64,000 nt of DNA from CAVVYA01 sp963752345 (GTDB lineage: Bacteria > Pseudomonadota > Alphaproteobacteria > SMXQ01): the NCBI GenBank assembly GCA_963752345.1, contig CAVVYA010000008.1, positions 17,288 to 81,287 of the forward strand. The letters run 5' to 3'. Below, piece by piece: positions 18,078 to 27,134 of this stretch. The notes beneath the pieces are model-generated. The model did no database searches. It was not told the origin of the DNA and saw only the letters and a list, made by a program, of their open reading frames with translations. The translations under genes were made by a program, and so were the position numbers. How positions within the stretch are numbered: the stretch's first letter is position 1; every line of letters begins with the position of its first letter.

Positions 18078-19102
18078 GCGCCGTGGAGTCCCCCGACATG
18101 ATGGCGGTGCGCCGCAACGATGTGAGGCCGACGGGTGACGAGCGCCTGGCGCTGCATCGCGCCATGCTGCGCATCCGCCGTGTCGAGGAAGCGATCGCCC
18201 GGCTTTATCCGGAACAGGAGATCCGCTGCCCGACGCACCTGTGCATCGGGCAGGAAGCGGTTCCTGTCGCAGTCGCCGCGCATCTCAAGCCGGCGGACTA
18301 TGCGTTCAGCGGCCACCGCAGCCATGGCCATTATCTCGCCAAGGGCGGCGATCTGGCCGCCATGTTCGCGGAGCTTTACGGCCGCGAAACCGGCTGCGCC
18401 CGCGGCCGCGGCGGCTCTCAACATCTGATCGACCTCGACGCGGGCTTCGTCGCCTCCGCCCCCATCCTGGCCGGCACCGTGCCGGTGGCCGTCGGCGCCG
18501 CCTTCGGCGCGGCGCTGCGCGGCGAGGATCGCGTCTCCGTCGTCTTCATCGGCGATGGCGCGACGGAGGAGGGCGTTTTTCACGAATCGATGAACTTCGC
18601 GTCGGTCCACCGGTTGCCGGTGCTGTTCGTCTGCGAGAACAATTTCTATTCGGTTCACTCCGCCATGGACGTGCGCCAGCCGGCGGGTCGCGCCATCGCC
18701 GACATCGGCGCCGGCCACGGCATGCGCGCCGAGAGCATCGACGGCAACGATGCCGGTCTCGTCTGGCGTCACGCGGCGCAGGCCGTCGCGCGGGCGCGCG
18801 CCGGTGAGGGGCCGACGCTGCTGGAATGCCTGACCTACCGCTGGATGGAGCATTGCGGGCCCAACCCGGATGTCGATCTGGGATACCGGTCGAAGCTCGA
18901 GGTCGCCGGTTGGCAGGAGAATTGTCCGATCCGCCGCTCCGAAGCGGGCCTGATCGAGGACAAGCTGCTGCGCCCGGGCGCGATCGAGGCCTGGGAGGCG
19001 GAGATCGCCGCCGAGATCGACGCGGCGGTGGCCTTCGCCAAGGCGAGTCCATTCCCGCCCGCCGCCGATTTCGCGGCCTTCACCTATCCCCAGCCACGTT
19101 GA
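18074..19102 (+). CDS. Thiamine-dependent dehydrogenase E1 component, alpha subunit
   Basis: A 342-residue protein of the pyruvate / branched-chain / acetoin dehydrogenase E1-alpha family. It shows the conserved R-R-VEEAIA entry, FSGHRSHGHYLAKGG (the HRxHGH active-site histidines), RGRGGSQHLIDLDAGF (phosphorylation-loop-like segment), and the thiamine diphosphate motif GDG...NN (GDGATEEGVF to CENNFYSVH). The beta subunit follows after a few bases. No E2 lipoyl acyltransferase or E3 gene is near. In a sugar-nucleotide cluster this orphan pair may transfer an activated aldehyde to another acceptor, not make acyl-CoA. It is uninterrupted and starts at ATG 18074, overlapping the previous stop. 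Confidence 0.88.
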   Translation: MSAVESPDMMAVRRNDVRPTGDERLALHRAMLRIRRVEEAIARLYPEQEIRCPTHLCIGQEAVPVAVAAHLKPADYAFSGHRSHGHYLAKGGDLAAMFAELYGRETGCARGRGGSQHLIDLDAGFVASAPILAGTVPVAVGAAFGAALRGEDRVSVVFIGDGATEEGVFHESMNFASVHRLPVLFVCENNFYSVHSAMDVRQPAGRAIADIGAGHGMRAESIDGNDAGLVWRHAAQAVARARAGEGPTLLECLTYRWMEHCGPNPDVDLGYRSKLEVAGWQENCPIRRSEAGLIEDKLLRPGAIEAWEAEIAAEIDAAVAFAKASPFPPAADFAAFTYPQPR

Positions 19103-19115
19103 ACCGTTGGGCAGC

Positions 19116-20171
19116 ATGCGCAGGCTGAAATACTACCAGGCGATCAACGAGGCGCTGCGCCAGAGCATGGCGGGCGATCCGAACATCTATGTGGTCGGCT
19201 TGGGCGTGCCGGGCCCGACGGGCGTGTTCGGCACCACGTCGGGCCTGCAGGGGACGTTCGGTGCGCGCCGCGTCATGGACATGCCCTCCTCGGAGGAAGG
19301 CATGACGGGGATTGCGCTCGGGACGACGCTCTCCGGTTTGCGGCCGGTGATCGTCCACATGCGGATGGATTTCGCCATCCTGGCCATGAACCAGATGGTC
19401 AATCAGGTGGCGAAGTGGCACTTCATGTATGGCGGCAAGCTGCGCGCGCCCATGGTGTTCCGCATGATCATCGGGCGCGGCTGGGGTCAGGGCCCGCAGC
19501 ATTCCCAGAGCCTGCAGTCCTGGTTCGCCCATGTCCCCGGCTTCAAGGTCGTCATGCCGACGACGCCGCACGATGCGAAGGGAATGCTGATCGCCGCAGT
19601 GCGCGACGACGCGCCGGTGGTCGTCTTCGAGCATCGCTGGCTCTATGGCATCGAGGGCGATGTTCCCGAGGACGCCTACGAGGTGCCGCTCGACAAGGCG
19701 CGCGTGGCGCGCGCCGGCAAGGACGTGACCATCGCCGCGACCTCCTACATGGTGCTCGAGGCCCTGCGCGCCGCCGACGTCCTGCAGACCGTCGGCATCG
19801 ACGCCGAGGTCATCGACCTGCGCTCGCTCGCCCCGATCGACACGGCCACGGTCGTCCAATCGGTGCGCAAGACAGGCGCGCTGGTCACGGCGGACACCGG
19901 CACGACCGACTTCGGCGTCGGCGGCGAGGTCGCCGCCAAGGTGCTGGAAAGCGGCGTCATGCTGACGCGGCCGCTCAAGCGCATCGGCCTGCCGTTCGCG
20001 CCGTCGCCGACGACTCCGAGCCTCGCCGACGCGTTCTTCCCGCGCGCCCATGCGATCGTGGCCGCCGCCGCCGAGCAGTTCGGCATTGCCGCCGAGCGCC
20101 TGCCGCGCGAGGCCGCGCCGGCGAAACGCTGGCATGACACGCCCGATCCGTCCTTCACCGGGCCATATTGA
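19116..20171 (+). CDS. Thiamine-dependent dehydrogenase E1 component, beta subunit
   Basis: A 351-residue E1-beta / transketolase-C protein. It shows KYYQAINEALRQSM, the conserved MPSSEEGMTGIALGTTLSGLRPV with the catalytic-type Glu, MNQMVNQVAKWHFMYGG, the IIGRGWGQGPQHSQSLQSW loop, and VMPTTPHDAKGML. The C-terminal domain is VIDLRSLAPIDTATVVQSVRKTGALV. It pairs with the alpha subunit just upstream to form an alpha2-beta2 E1. ATG 19116 is used; TTG 19107 is possible. The tail ends HDTPDPSFTGPY. Function shares the uncertainty noted for the alpha subunit: a normal E1 needs E2/E3 partners that are not encoded here. Confidence 0.88.
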   Translation: MRRLKYYQAINEALRQSMAGDPNIYVVGLGVPGPTGVFGTTSGLQGTFGARRVMDMPSSEEGMTGIALGTTLSGLRPVIVHMRMDFAILAMNQMVNQVAKWHFMYGGKLRAPMVFRMIIGRGWGQGPQHSQSLQSWFAHVPGFKVVMPTTPHDAKGMLIAAVRDDAPVVVFEHRWLYGIEGDVPEDAYEVPLDKARVARAGKDVTIAATSYMVLEALRAADVLQTVGIDAEVIDLRSLAPIDTATVVQSVRKTGALVTADTGTTDFGVGGEVAAKVLESGVMLTRPLKRIGLPFAPSPTTPSLADAFFPRAHAIVAAAAEQFGIAAERLPREAAPAKRWHDTPDPSFTGPY

Positions 20172-20208
20172 TGGCTGGGATGGCCGCTCCTGACCGGGAT
20201 GTTTGCGC

Positions 20209-21015
20209 GTGAGCCGCCGGACCGTCGTCATTCTCGGCGCCAGCAGCGACATCGGCCGTGACTTGATGGAGCGATATCTGGAGAATGGCGCCCATGTGGT
20301 CGGGACCTATCGCCATCGCGCCGGCATCGCGGCTTGTGCGGGCCGGCCGAACCTGGATCTGCTGCCGCTCGACGTCCGACAGCCGGAGGGCTTTAGCGAG
20401 ATTGCCGGTCATCTGCGGGCGCGCGGCCTCGCGTGGGACCTCATGATCCTCTGCAACGGGACCATGGAGCCGATCGGGCCGTTTCTGGCGGTTGACGGCG
20501 CGGCCTGGCAGGAGTCGATTACGGCCAATGCGCTGCTGCCATGCCGGTTCCTCCAGAGCCTCTATCCGCTGCGCCGCGGTGGCCGGGTGAACGACGTCGC
20601 GTTCTTCGCCGGCGGCGGCACGAACAACCCGATGACGAACTATTCGGCCTATTGCCTGTCGAAGATATTGCTGATCAAGATGTGCGAGCTGCTCGACGAC
20701 GAGGCCGCCGACCTGAACGCGTTCATCATCGGACCCGGCTACGTGAAGACCAAGATCCACGACGAGACGCTTCGCGCGGGCGAAGCCGCCGGTCCGGGCT
20801 ACGCCAAGACTCGGCAGTTCCTGGCGACCGCTGGAACGCCGCTGGAAGACATCTACGACTGCATCGAATGGTGCGTCGCCCAGGGTCGCGAGGTGGTGGG
20901 CGGGCGCAACATATCGGTCGTCCACGATCCCTGGCGCGACGGCGGTCGGGAACTGGCTGCGGCACTGAGGAGCGACCCGGACCGCTACAAGCTGCGGCGC
21001 GCCGGGAATACCTGA
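20209..21015 (+). CDS. Classical short-chain dehydrogenase/reductase
   Basis: A 268-residue SDR. The NAD(P) motif is VVILGASSDIGRDLM, the structural motif LCNGTMEPIG replaces the usual NNAG, and the catalytic set is NYSAYCLSKILLIKM (Tyr-x-x-x-Lys). GPGYVKTKIHDETL follows the catalytic helix as in the family. GTG 20209 is used, TTG 20203 is possible. It lies between the E1 pair and a methyltransferase and is read cleanly. It could reduce a keto group created by the thiamine enzymes nearby (inference). Confidence 0.83.
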   Translation: MSRRTVVILGASSDIGRDLMERYLENGAHVVGTYRHRAGIAACAGRPNLDLLPLDVRQPEGFSEIAGHLRARGLAWDLMILCNGTMEPIGPFLAVDGAAWQESITANALLPCRFLQSLYPLRRGGRVNDVAFFAGGGTNNPMTNYSAYCLSKILLIKMCELLDDEAADLNAFIIGPGYVKTKIHDETLRAGEAAGPGYAKTRQFLATAGTPLEDIYDCIEWCVAQGREVVGGRNISVVHDPWRDGGRELAAALRSDPDRYKLRRAGNT

Positions 21016-21054
21016 TCCGAACAGGCAATGACATTGGGTAATGCGGAGAGTTTT

Positions 21055-21750
21055 ATGACCGACAAGCCGCTCAGCGCGGAGGAGGCCTATCGCCTGGGCA
21101 CCGACTATCAGTTCGAGACCAAGGAACTGACCGTCGGCCCGTGGACCTCCTATAGCCTGCTCCACGATCCGAAACATCTCGTCTTCACGCTCGCCCGCTA
21201 CAAGTTCTGCGCCAAGATGCTCGAAGGGCGCGACACGGCGCTTGAGGTCGGGCCGGGGGACGGCATCGGCCTGCCAATCATCGCCCAGGCGGTCAAGAAG
21301 GTGATCGCGGTGGATTGGGACGAGCGGCTCGTCGAGGGCAACAAGCGCCGGCTCAAGGATTTTCCCACGATCGAGCACCGCTGCCTGGATCTCAACAAGC
21401 AGCCGCTCGACGTCAAGGTCGACGCGGCGCTCACGATCGACGTCATCGAGCATCTCGAAAGCGCCTCGGAGGACCAGTTCATGCGGTCCATCGTGCGCTG
21501 CATCCAGCCCGATGGGGTGCTGATCACGGGAACCCCCAACGTGACCGCATCGTCCTATGCCAGCCCGCGCAGCGAGGCGCAGCACATCAACCTGAAGAGC
21601 ATGCAGGGCTTGCGCGAGCTGACGAGCCGGTACTGCAAGAACGTCTTCATGTTCGGCATGAACGACGAGGTGCTGCATACCGGATATGCGCCGATGTGCC
21701 ACTACATCTGGTCGCTCGGCGTCGGAATCAGGAATGAGTTTCACGGTTAA
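21055..21750 (+). CDS. Class I SAM-dependent methyltransferase
   Basis: A 231-residue protein from ATG 21055, preceded by GCGGAGAG. SAM motif I is ALEVGPGDGIGLPI, the acidic end of strand 2 is IAVDWDERLVEG, and the motif IV region is AALTIDVIEHLES. A methyltransferase type-11/12 fold is clear. TGTPNVTASSYASP and a late aromatic block (MCHYIWSLGVGIRNEF) are typical of sugar O-methyltransferases in polysaccharide loci, but the acceptor cannot be named. No frameshift. Confidence 0.83.
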   Translation: MTDKPLSAEEAYRLGTDYQFETKELTVGPWTSYSLLHDPKHLVFTLARYKFCAKMLEGRDTALEVGPGDGIGLPIIAQAVKKVIAVDWDERLVEGNKRRLKDFPTIEHRCLDLNKQPLDVKVDAALTIDVIEHLESASEDQFMRSIVRCIQPDGVLITGTPNVTASSYASPRSEAQHINLKSMQGLRELTSRYCKNVFMFGMNDEVLHTGYAPMCHYIWSLGVGIRNEFHG

Positions 21751-21768
21751 CGCGATCCGGGGAAGAGC

Positions 21769-23574
21769 ATGATCAAGGTCTCCGATTACATCGCGGCGTT
21801 CGTTGCCAGCCTTGGCATCCGCCACGTGTTCGCCATCACCGGCGGCGCGTCGATCCATATGATTCACTCAATCGCCGAGCGGAACGACATCGATTTCGTT
21901 TGCCCGCAGCACGAGCAGGGCGGCGCCATGGCCGCCGACGCCTACGCGCGCGTCTCGGGAGGGCTGGGCTGCGCCATAGCGACGAGCGGCCCCGGCGCGA
22001 CGAACCTGATCACCGGCATCTCCTGCGCCTGGTTCGACTCGGTGCCGGTGCTCTATCTCACCGGCCAGGTCGCGCGCTTCCGCTTCAAGGGCGACACCGG
22101 TGTGCGCCAGATGGGTTTCCAGGAAACCGACATCGTCGCCATGGTGAAGCCGATCACCAAATATGCCGTGCTGGTCACGAAGGCGGCTGACCTGCGCTAC
22201 GAGCTGGAGAAGGCCGTGCATATCGCGCGCTCGGGGCGCCAGGGGCCGGTCCTGGTGGACATCCCGGACGATCTGCAGCGCGAGATGATTGATCCGGATG
22301 GCCTGCGGTCCTACCGCCCCGAGGCCGCCGCAGCGGCGCCGAAGACGCCGAGCGCCGGCGAGATCCAGCGCTGCCGCGAGCTGATCCGGAAAGCCGAGCG
22401 GCCGGTCGCGGTGCTCGGCTTCGGTGTGCGGCTGTCGGGTGCACATCAGGCGGCGCTCGAGTTGGTCGAGACGCTCGGCATTCCTATCTGCCCGAGCTGG
22501 GCGGCGGCGGATATGATTCCCGGCGATCATCCGCTGCTGGCCGGCACCTTCGGCACACATGGCACTCGGGTCGGAAATTTCACCGTGCAGAACGCCGATC
22601 TTATCCTGGCGATCGGCGCGCGGCTCAGCACGCGCGAAACGGGCAGCCCGCTGTCCTCATGGGCGCGCGAGGCGCGCACCATCATCGTCGACGTGGACCG
22701 GGCGGAGCTTGCCAAGTTCCCGGCTTTCGACAAGCCGCTCGACCTGCCGATCGAGTCCGATGCGCGGCAGTTCGTCGAGGCGTTGCTTGCCGCCATCCAG
22801 CCCGGCGACCGGCCGCGCGCCGAAGCCTGGCGCGAGCGCGTGTGCGAATGGCGCCGGCGCTATCCGGTCTGCGCGCCGTCGTTCCGCGCGGAGGAGGCGA
22901 CCAATCCCTATGTGTTCGTCGACACGCTCGCCCATCACCTCCAGCCGGACGATGTGATCGTGGTCGACACCGGCTGCGCGGTCGCCTGGATGATGCAGGG
23001 ATTCCGCTTTAAGCGCGGCCAGCGCCTGATGCATGCCTTCAACAACACGCCGATGGGTTACGGCCTGCCGGGCGCCATCGGCGCCGCCTTCGCGCTCGGC
23101 GGCAAGCGCCGCGTGATCTGCGTTACCGGCGACGGCAGCATCATGATGAACCTGCAGGAGCTGGCGACGGTGCAGCACCACCGGCTCCCGATCAAGCTCT
23201 TCCTGATCAACAACAAGGGCTATTCGATGGTGCAGCAGACCCAGGAGCAGTGGCTCGGCGGCCGTTACTACGCGTCGAGCTGCACGCCCGAGGGCGGCTT
23301 GTCCTTCCCCGATTTCGGCCGCCTCGCCGAGTCTTTCGGACTGACGGTGACGGAGATCGCGCACAATGCCGAAATCGATCGCGCGATCGGCCAGACGCTG
23401 GAAGCGCAGGGGCCGGTCATGTGCAATATCCATATCCCGGCGGCGGCGCGCGTCCTCCCGCAATGCAAATACGGCTACCCGATCGAGGATTCCGAGCCGC
23501 TCCTGCCGCGCGACGAATTCCTCGCCAACATGATCGTGAAGCCGCTCGCGGCTTCGCTGCAAGGCGAAGATTGA
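21769..23574 (+). CDS. Thiamine diphosphate enzyme, acetolactate-synthase-like
   Basis: A 601-residue three-domain ThDP enzyme. The catalytic Glu lies in CPQHEQGGAMAADAYAR (about residue 48), and ATSGPGATNLITGI is the conserved pyrimidine-domain loop. The middle domain (about 195-330) has the central-domain glycine pattern. The ThDP motif is GDGSIMMNLQELATV...FLINNKGYSMV (about 455-485). Acetolactate synthase homologues in sugar clusters (for example YerE of yersiniose synthesis, from literature knowledge) add a two-carbon unit from pyruvate to a 4-keto sugar. That role fits the context but is inference. No small regulatory subunit gene is adjacent, which argues against an amino-acid biosynthesis role. 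Read cleanly. Confidence 0.85.
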   Translation: MIKVSDYIAAFVASLGIRHVFAITGGASIHMIHSIAERNDIDFVCPQHEQGGAMAADAYARVSGGLGCAIATSGPGATNLITGISCAWFDSVPVLYLTGQVARFRFKGDTGVRQMGFQETDIVAMVKPITKYAVLVTKAADLRYELEKAVHIARSGRQGPVLVDIPDDLQREMIDPDGLRSYRPEAAAAAPKTPSAGEIQRCRELIRKAERPVAVLGFGVRLSGAHQAALELVETLGIPICPSWAAADMIPGDHPLLAGTFGTHGTRVGNFTVQNADLILAIGARLSTRETGSPLSSWAREARTIIVDVDRAELAKFPAFDKPLDLPIESDARQFVEALLAAIQPGDRPRAEAWRERVCEWRRRYPVCAPSFRAEEATNPYVFVDTLAHHLQPDDVIVVDTGCAVAWMMQGFRFKRGQRLMHAFNNTPMGYGLPGAIGAAFALGGKRRVICVTGDGSIMMNLQELATVQHHRLPIKLFLINNKGYSMVQQTQEQWLGGRYYASSCTPEGGLSFPDFGRLAESFGLTVTEIAHNAEIDRAIGQTLEAQGPVMCNIHIPAAARVLPQCKYGYPIEDSEPLLPRDEFLANMIVKPLAASLQGED

Positions 23575-23581
23575 CCTCTCC

Positions 23582-25493
23582 ATGGCCGTGTTGCCGGACG
23601 CATCGATCCGATCGCTGGATATATCCTCGTCCTCTGATGGCTCGCAGATGAGGCGCGGCGCCTACTACATGCGCCGGCTGCTGAGCGACGTCGTTCAGCG
23701 CGAGCTCCCCAGGACGGTGCTGGTAGTCGTGCTGATGGCTCTCGCTTCCTTTTTCGAGGGGATCAGCCTGGCGATGCTCTTCCCGCTGCTTGCTCTTCTC
23801 GGCTTTTCCGGCGGCGCGGATTTCAATGGCATTACCGAGCGGATCACCGCCACGTTGGGCGAGGTAGGCGTGCCGGTGAGCATCTACAGCGCCGGTGCCA
23901 TCCTGATCGGCCTCATCCTGGTGCAGCACATCTGCTTTCTCCTGCAGGCATGGCTCGCCGCGGGGATTCAGGTGGGTTACTCAGCCAACTGGCGCCGGCG
24001 TCTCGCCAATTCGCTGTTACGGTCTGGATGGCTGTATTTCACGCGCAAGAATGCCGGCGAGCTTGCGCATGTCTGGAATTTGGAAACCGGACGCGCGAGC
24101 CACCTGATTACCTACGGCGTCCAGACGGCATCATTCTGCCTGACGGCGCTGGTCTATCTCCTCGTGGCGTTTATCGCTTCGTGGAAGGTGACGCTGGTGA
24201 TCGTCGCCTGCGGCGCATTCATTCTGCTGTTCAGCCAGTTCATCGTGCGCCGTCCCGCCGTCCTGTCGGCCCGCCAGACCGAGCTCCACACCGAGTTCTC
24301 CGGAAAATCGACCGAGATCCTTGCCGGGATGAAGCTGGTCCGCGCGGTCAACGGAGAGGCGGCGGTGCGCGCCGGGCTCTATCCCGCGATCGCCGACCTG
24401 GAAAAGATCGAGCGGAAGGTGATGATGCACCCCTCGGTCCTGCGCTCCTCCTTCGAGGTCGCGGCGATCGTGGCGCTACTTGGGACCCTGATCCTCGCGG
24501 TCGAGGTGCTGGACAGCGACGGCGCCACGGTGCTGCTGATCGCCGCGCTCTTCGTTCGTCTGTTTCCGCGCATTTCGGCGATCCAACAGAACATTCATCA
24601 TTTCCGCATGGCAATTCCCTACTTCGCCGCCGTGACGGATATGCTCGACGAAGCAGACGAGGCGGCCAAATCGCATCCGCGCGCAGGCACCGCGAATGCC
24701 GCCTTGGCGGAGCCACCGACCCTGACCCTGCGTGACGTGAGCATCGAGTATCGAGGCCGCCCGGCCTTGCGGAACGTAAGACCTGGTGATTCCCCCGCGC
24801 AGCACGGTTGCCGTCGTCGGCGCCTCGGGCGCCGGCAAGTCCACCCTGGTCGATGCCTTGCTGGGATTGGTTCCGACCCATAGCGGCGCCATCTACATCG
24901 GCGACAAGCACTTGAGCGACATCGACCTGTCGTCATGGCGTCGCTCGGTAGGCTATGTCCCGCAGGATACGTTCCTGTTCAACGCCTCGATCCGCGAGAA
25001 CATCGCGTTCGCGCAGCCGGACATCGGCTTGGAGGAGGTCAGGGAGGCGGCGCGCAAAGCACACATCGTGGAGTTCGTTAAATCGCTCCCGGACGGCTTC
25101 GAAACAAAGGTGGGCGATCGCGGCGTGTTGTTGTCCGGAGGCCAAAGACAGCGCATCGGCATCGCGCGTGCGCTCGCCGGCGGCAAGCCGGTGCTGATCC
25201 TCGACGAAGCGACCTCCGCCCTCAATTCGGCGACGGAGGCGGCGATCATGCGCGATGTCGCCGAGCTCCAGGGCCAGATCACCATCATCATCATTGCCCA
25301 TCGGCTCTCGAGCCTGCGGTCGGCCGACCATATTTTCGTCCTCGAGGGCGGGCAGCTCATCGAAGCGGGAACTTGGTCGAGCCTGGTCGTCGGAGGGGGC
25401 TCCTTCCAGAAGCTCTGGGACATGCAGAGCAGGCTGCCCGTGGAGCGCACGCTGGATGCGCCGGCTTCTCTGCGGGGGAGCGGCGCGTCATGA
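23582..25493 (+). CDS. ABC transporter, fused permease and ATPase (exporter; one frameshift)
   Basis: An MsbA-like half-transporter of about 635 residues. The N-terminal part holds about six hydrophobic segments (VLMALASFFEGISLAMLFPLL onward). The ATPase carries Walker A GASGAGKST, Q-loop VGYVPQDTFLFNASI, signature LLSGGQRQRIGIARAL, Walker B VLILDEATSAL and the H-loop AHRLSSL. A single-base insertion near 24780 (before LVIPPRSTVAVVG) splits it into two frames. It probably flips a lipid-linked glycan or other surface molecule across the inner membrane. The stop overlaps the ATG of the acetyltransferase (25490). Confidence 0.85.
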
Positions 25494-26192
25494 GTTTCCG
25501 GCCGATCAGCATCGAGCAATACGAGAACAGGACGCGCGAGCGCGAGATCCTGCATGGGTACGTGGTCGCCGAATCCGGTGTCCAGATCTTCCATGCGGAA
25601 TTCGCCGGGCCGTTCTTTGCGCTGCGCAATTCGCAGATTGGTCCCGACGTCCGCATCGGCCGTTATACCGGCTTCTCGAAGGACTGCTTCTTCCGCGCGG
25701 CACTATGGGGTCGTTCTGCTGCATCGGCCAGCGCGTCGCGATCAATCCATTCAATCATCCGATCGACTGGCTTTCGGTCAACGAGTTCCAATATCATCCG
25801 CGATCGTTCGACTGGGTCGACGAATACAACAGGATCGAGCGTCTCGAGCGCACGCCGGATATGTTCGAACCTGTCCATATCGGGCATGACGTCTGGATTG
25901 GCCACAATGTCAATGTCATGGCGGGCGTGACGATCGGCTCGGGTGCCGTACTGGCGGCCGGCGCCGTGGTCACCAAGGACGTCCCGCCCTACGCCATCGT
26001 GGCCGGCGTTCCAGCGAAGATCGTCCGCTACCGGTTCGACGAGAGGACGATCGCACGGCTGCTGGCCGTCAAGTGGTGGGACTTCGAATTGCCGGAGCTG
26101 TCGGAACTCCGTACAGGGACATTCAGGCGTGCCTCGATCTTCTCGAGGAGAAGCGGTCGATGGCTGCCGAAACCCATCGGCCGCCGACATAA
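25490..26192 (+). CDS. Hexapeptide-repeat acyltransferase (two frameshifts)
   Basis: A left-handed beta-helix acetyltransferase of about 230 residues, of the CatB/VatD-like group. It shows GPDVRIGRYTGFSKDCF, QRVAINPFNHPIDWLS (with the usual His), then HIGHDVWIGHNVNVMAGVTI and GAVVTKDVPPYAIVAGVPAK. Single-base shifts near 25706 and 26105 break it, and the repaired tail YRDIQACLDLLEEKRSMAAE ends at TAA 26190-26192. It probably O- or N-acetylates a sugar of the surface glycan. Confidence 0.8.
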
Positions 26193-26194
26193 CG

Positions 26195-27097
26195 ATGCAA
26201 AAGAGCGTGGCGGAATACCTGGTCATTGGCAGCGACGGACTCATCGGGCGTGGCGTCGCCGCCGCCTTGCGCGAGCGGGACGGCCGCGTCTCGGTCACCA
26301 CACGCCGCCGCGACACAGTCGGCTCCTGTCGCCAGTATCTCGATCTGGAGGCGCTCACTGGAGATTGGCAACCGGATCGCGCGTTTGACGCCGTTTTCCT
26401 TTGCGCCGGGCACAACCCGAAACAGTGCGATCACGATCCGATCCGCAGCCGCAAGGTCAACGTGACCGCGCCGTTGCTGATCGCGGAGAGGCTCGCGGCG
26501 GAAGGGACGTTCGTCGTCAAACTGTCGAGCAATGCGGTGTTCGATGGCAGCGAGCCCTATCAGAAGCCCGAACTCCGTGCACGCGCCGCGCTGGCTCTAC
26601 GGTAAGCAGCATAGCGAACTCGACCAAGCCCTGCGCGCGCTCGGACCGCTCGCCGCCATGGTACGCTTCTCGAAGGTCATCGCACCGACCGTGCCGGTCT
26701 TCAGCACCTGGCTCGAGTCCCTGAGGGACGGGAAGATCATCCGGCCGCTCACCGACCTGAGCATGGCGCCCGTGCCGCTGGCCTTCATCGTCGATCTGAT
26801 CGCCGAGGTCGGCATGGCGCGGCGTGCGGGCACCTTTCAGGCGTCCGGCGCGCGGGATATCACCTATGCCGAGGCCGGGCGGGTCGCAGCCGAGCAACTC
26901 GGCGCCTCGCAGGACCTGGTGCGGCCCACCACCACGGCCGAGTTGGGCCTCAACATCGGTTGGCAGCCGCCCTACACCACGCTAGACATGACGGAAACCG
27001 AGGAGGCCTTCGGCATGACCGCCCCAACCATCGAACAGGCGATGGCGGCCCTTGCGCCTCGGCAACCCGCCGTGATCATGTCGTGGCTGACGATTGA
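26195..27097 (+). CDS. RmlD-like sugar-nucleotide SDR (frameshifted, end uncertain)
   Basis: Start ATG 26195, two bases after the previous stop. It shows EYLVIGSDGLIGRGVAAAL (NAD site), FDAVFLCAGHNPKQCDHDP, VVKLSSNAVFDGSEPYQKPE, then, after a shift near 26570, WLYGKQHSELDQAL. There the expected Tyr-x-x-x-Lys ends in His, so the catalytic Lys is doubtful. MVRFSKVIAPTVPVF and the C-terminal GWQPPYTTLDMTETEEAFG complete an RmlD-type fold. The 3' end is unclear: the frame runs on into the next gene, but a one-base shift near 27060 would end it at TGA 27095-27097, which I prefer because the next gene has its own ATG at 27135. Confidence 0.62.
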
Positions 27098-27134
27098 TCC
27101 GGGAAACAATTCGCAAGAGCCCGTGAGACTTAAG

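Noticed and set aside
18059..19117. Minus-strand open frame of 352 codons opposite E1 alpha
   Set aside because: Antisense shadow of a gene with complete ThDP motifs; no start context or motif of its own.
20155..21867. Long minus-strand open frame (570 codons) opposite the SDR, methyltransferase and ThDP genes
   Set aside because: It is the antisense of three well supported plus-strand genes. Its sequence is Arg/His/Asp-rich without motifs, typical of GC-rich shadow frames.
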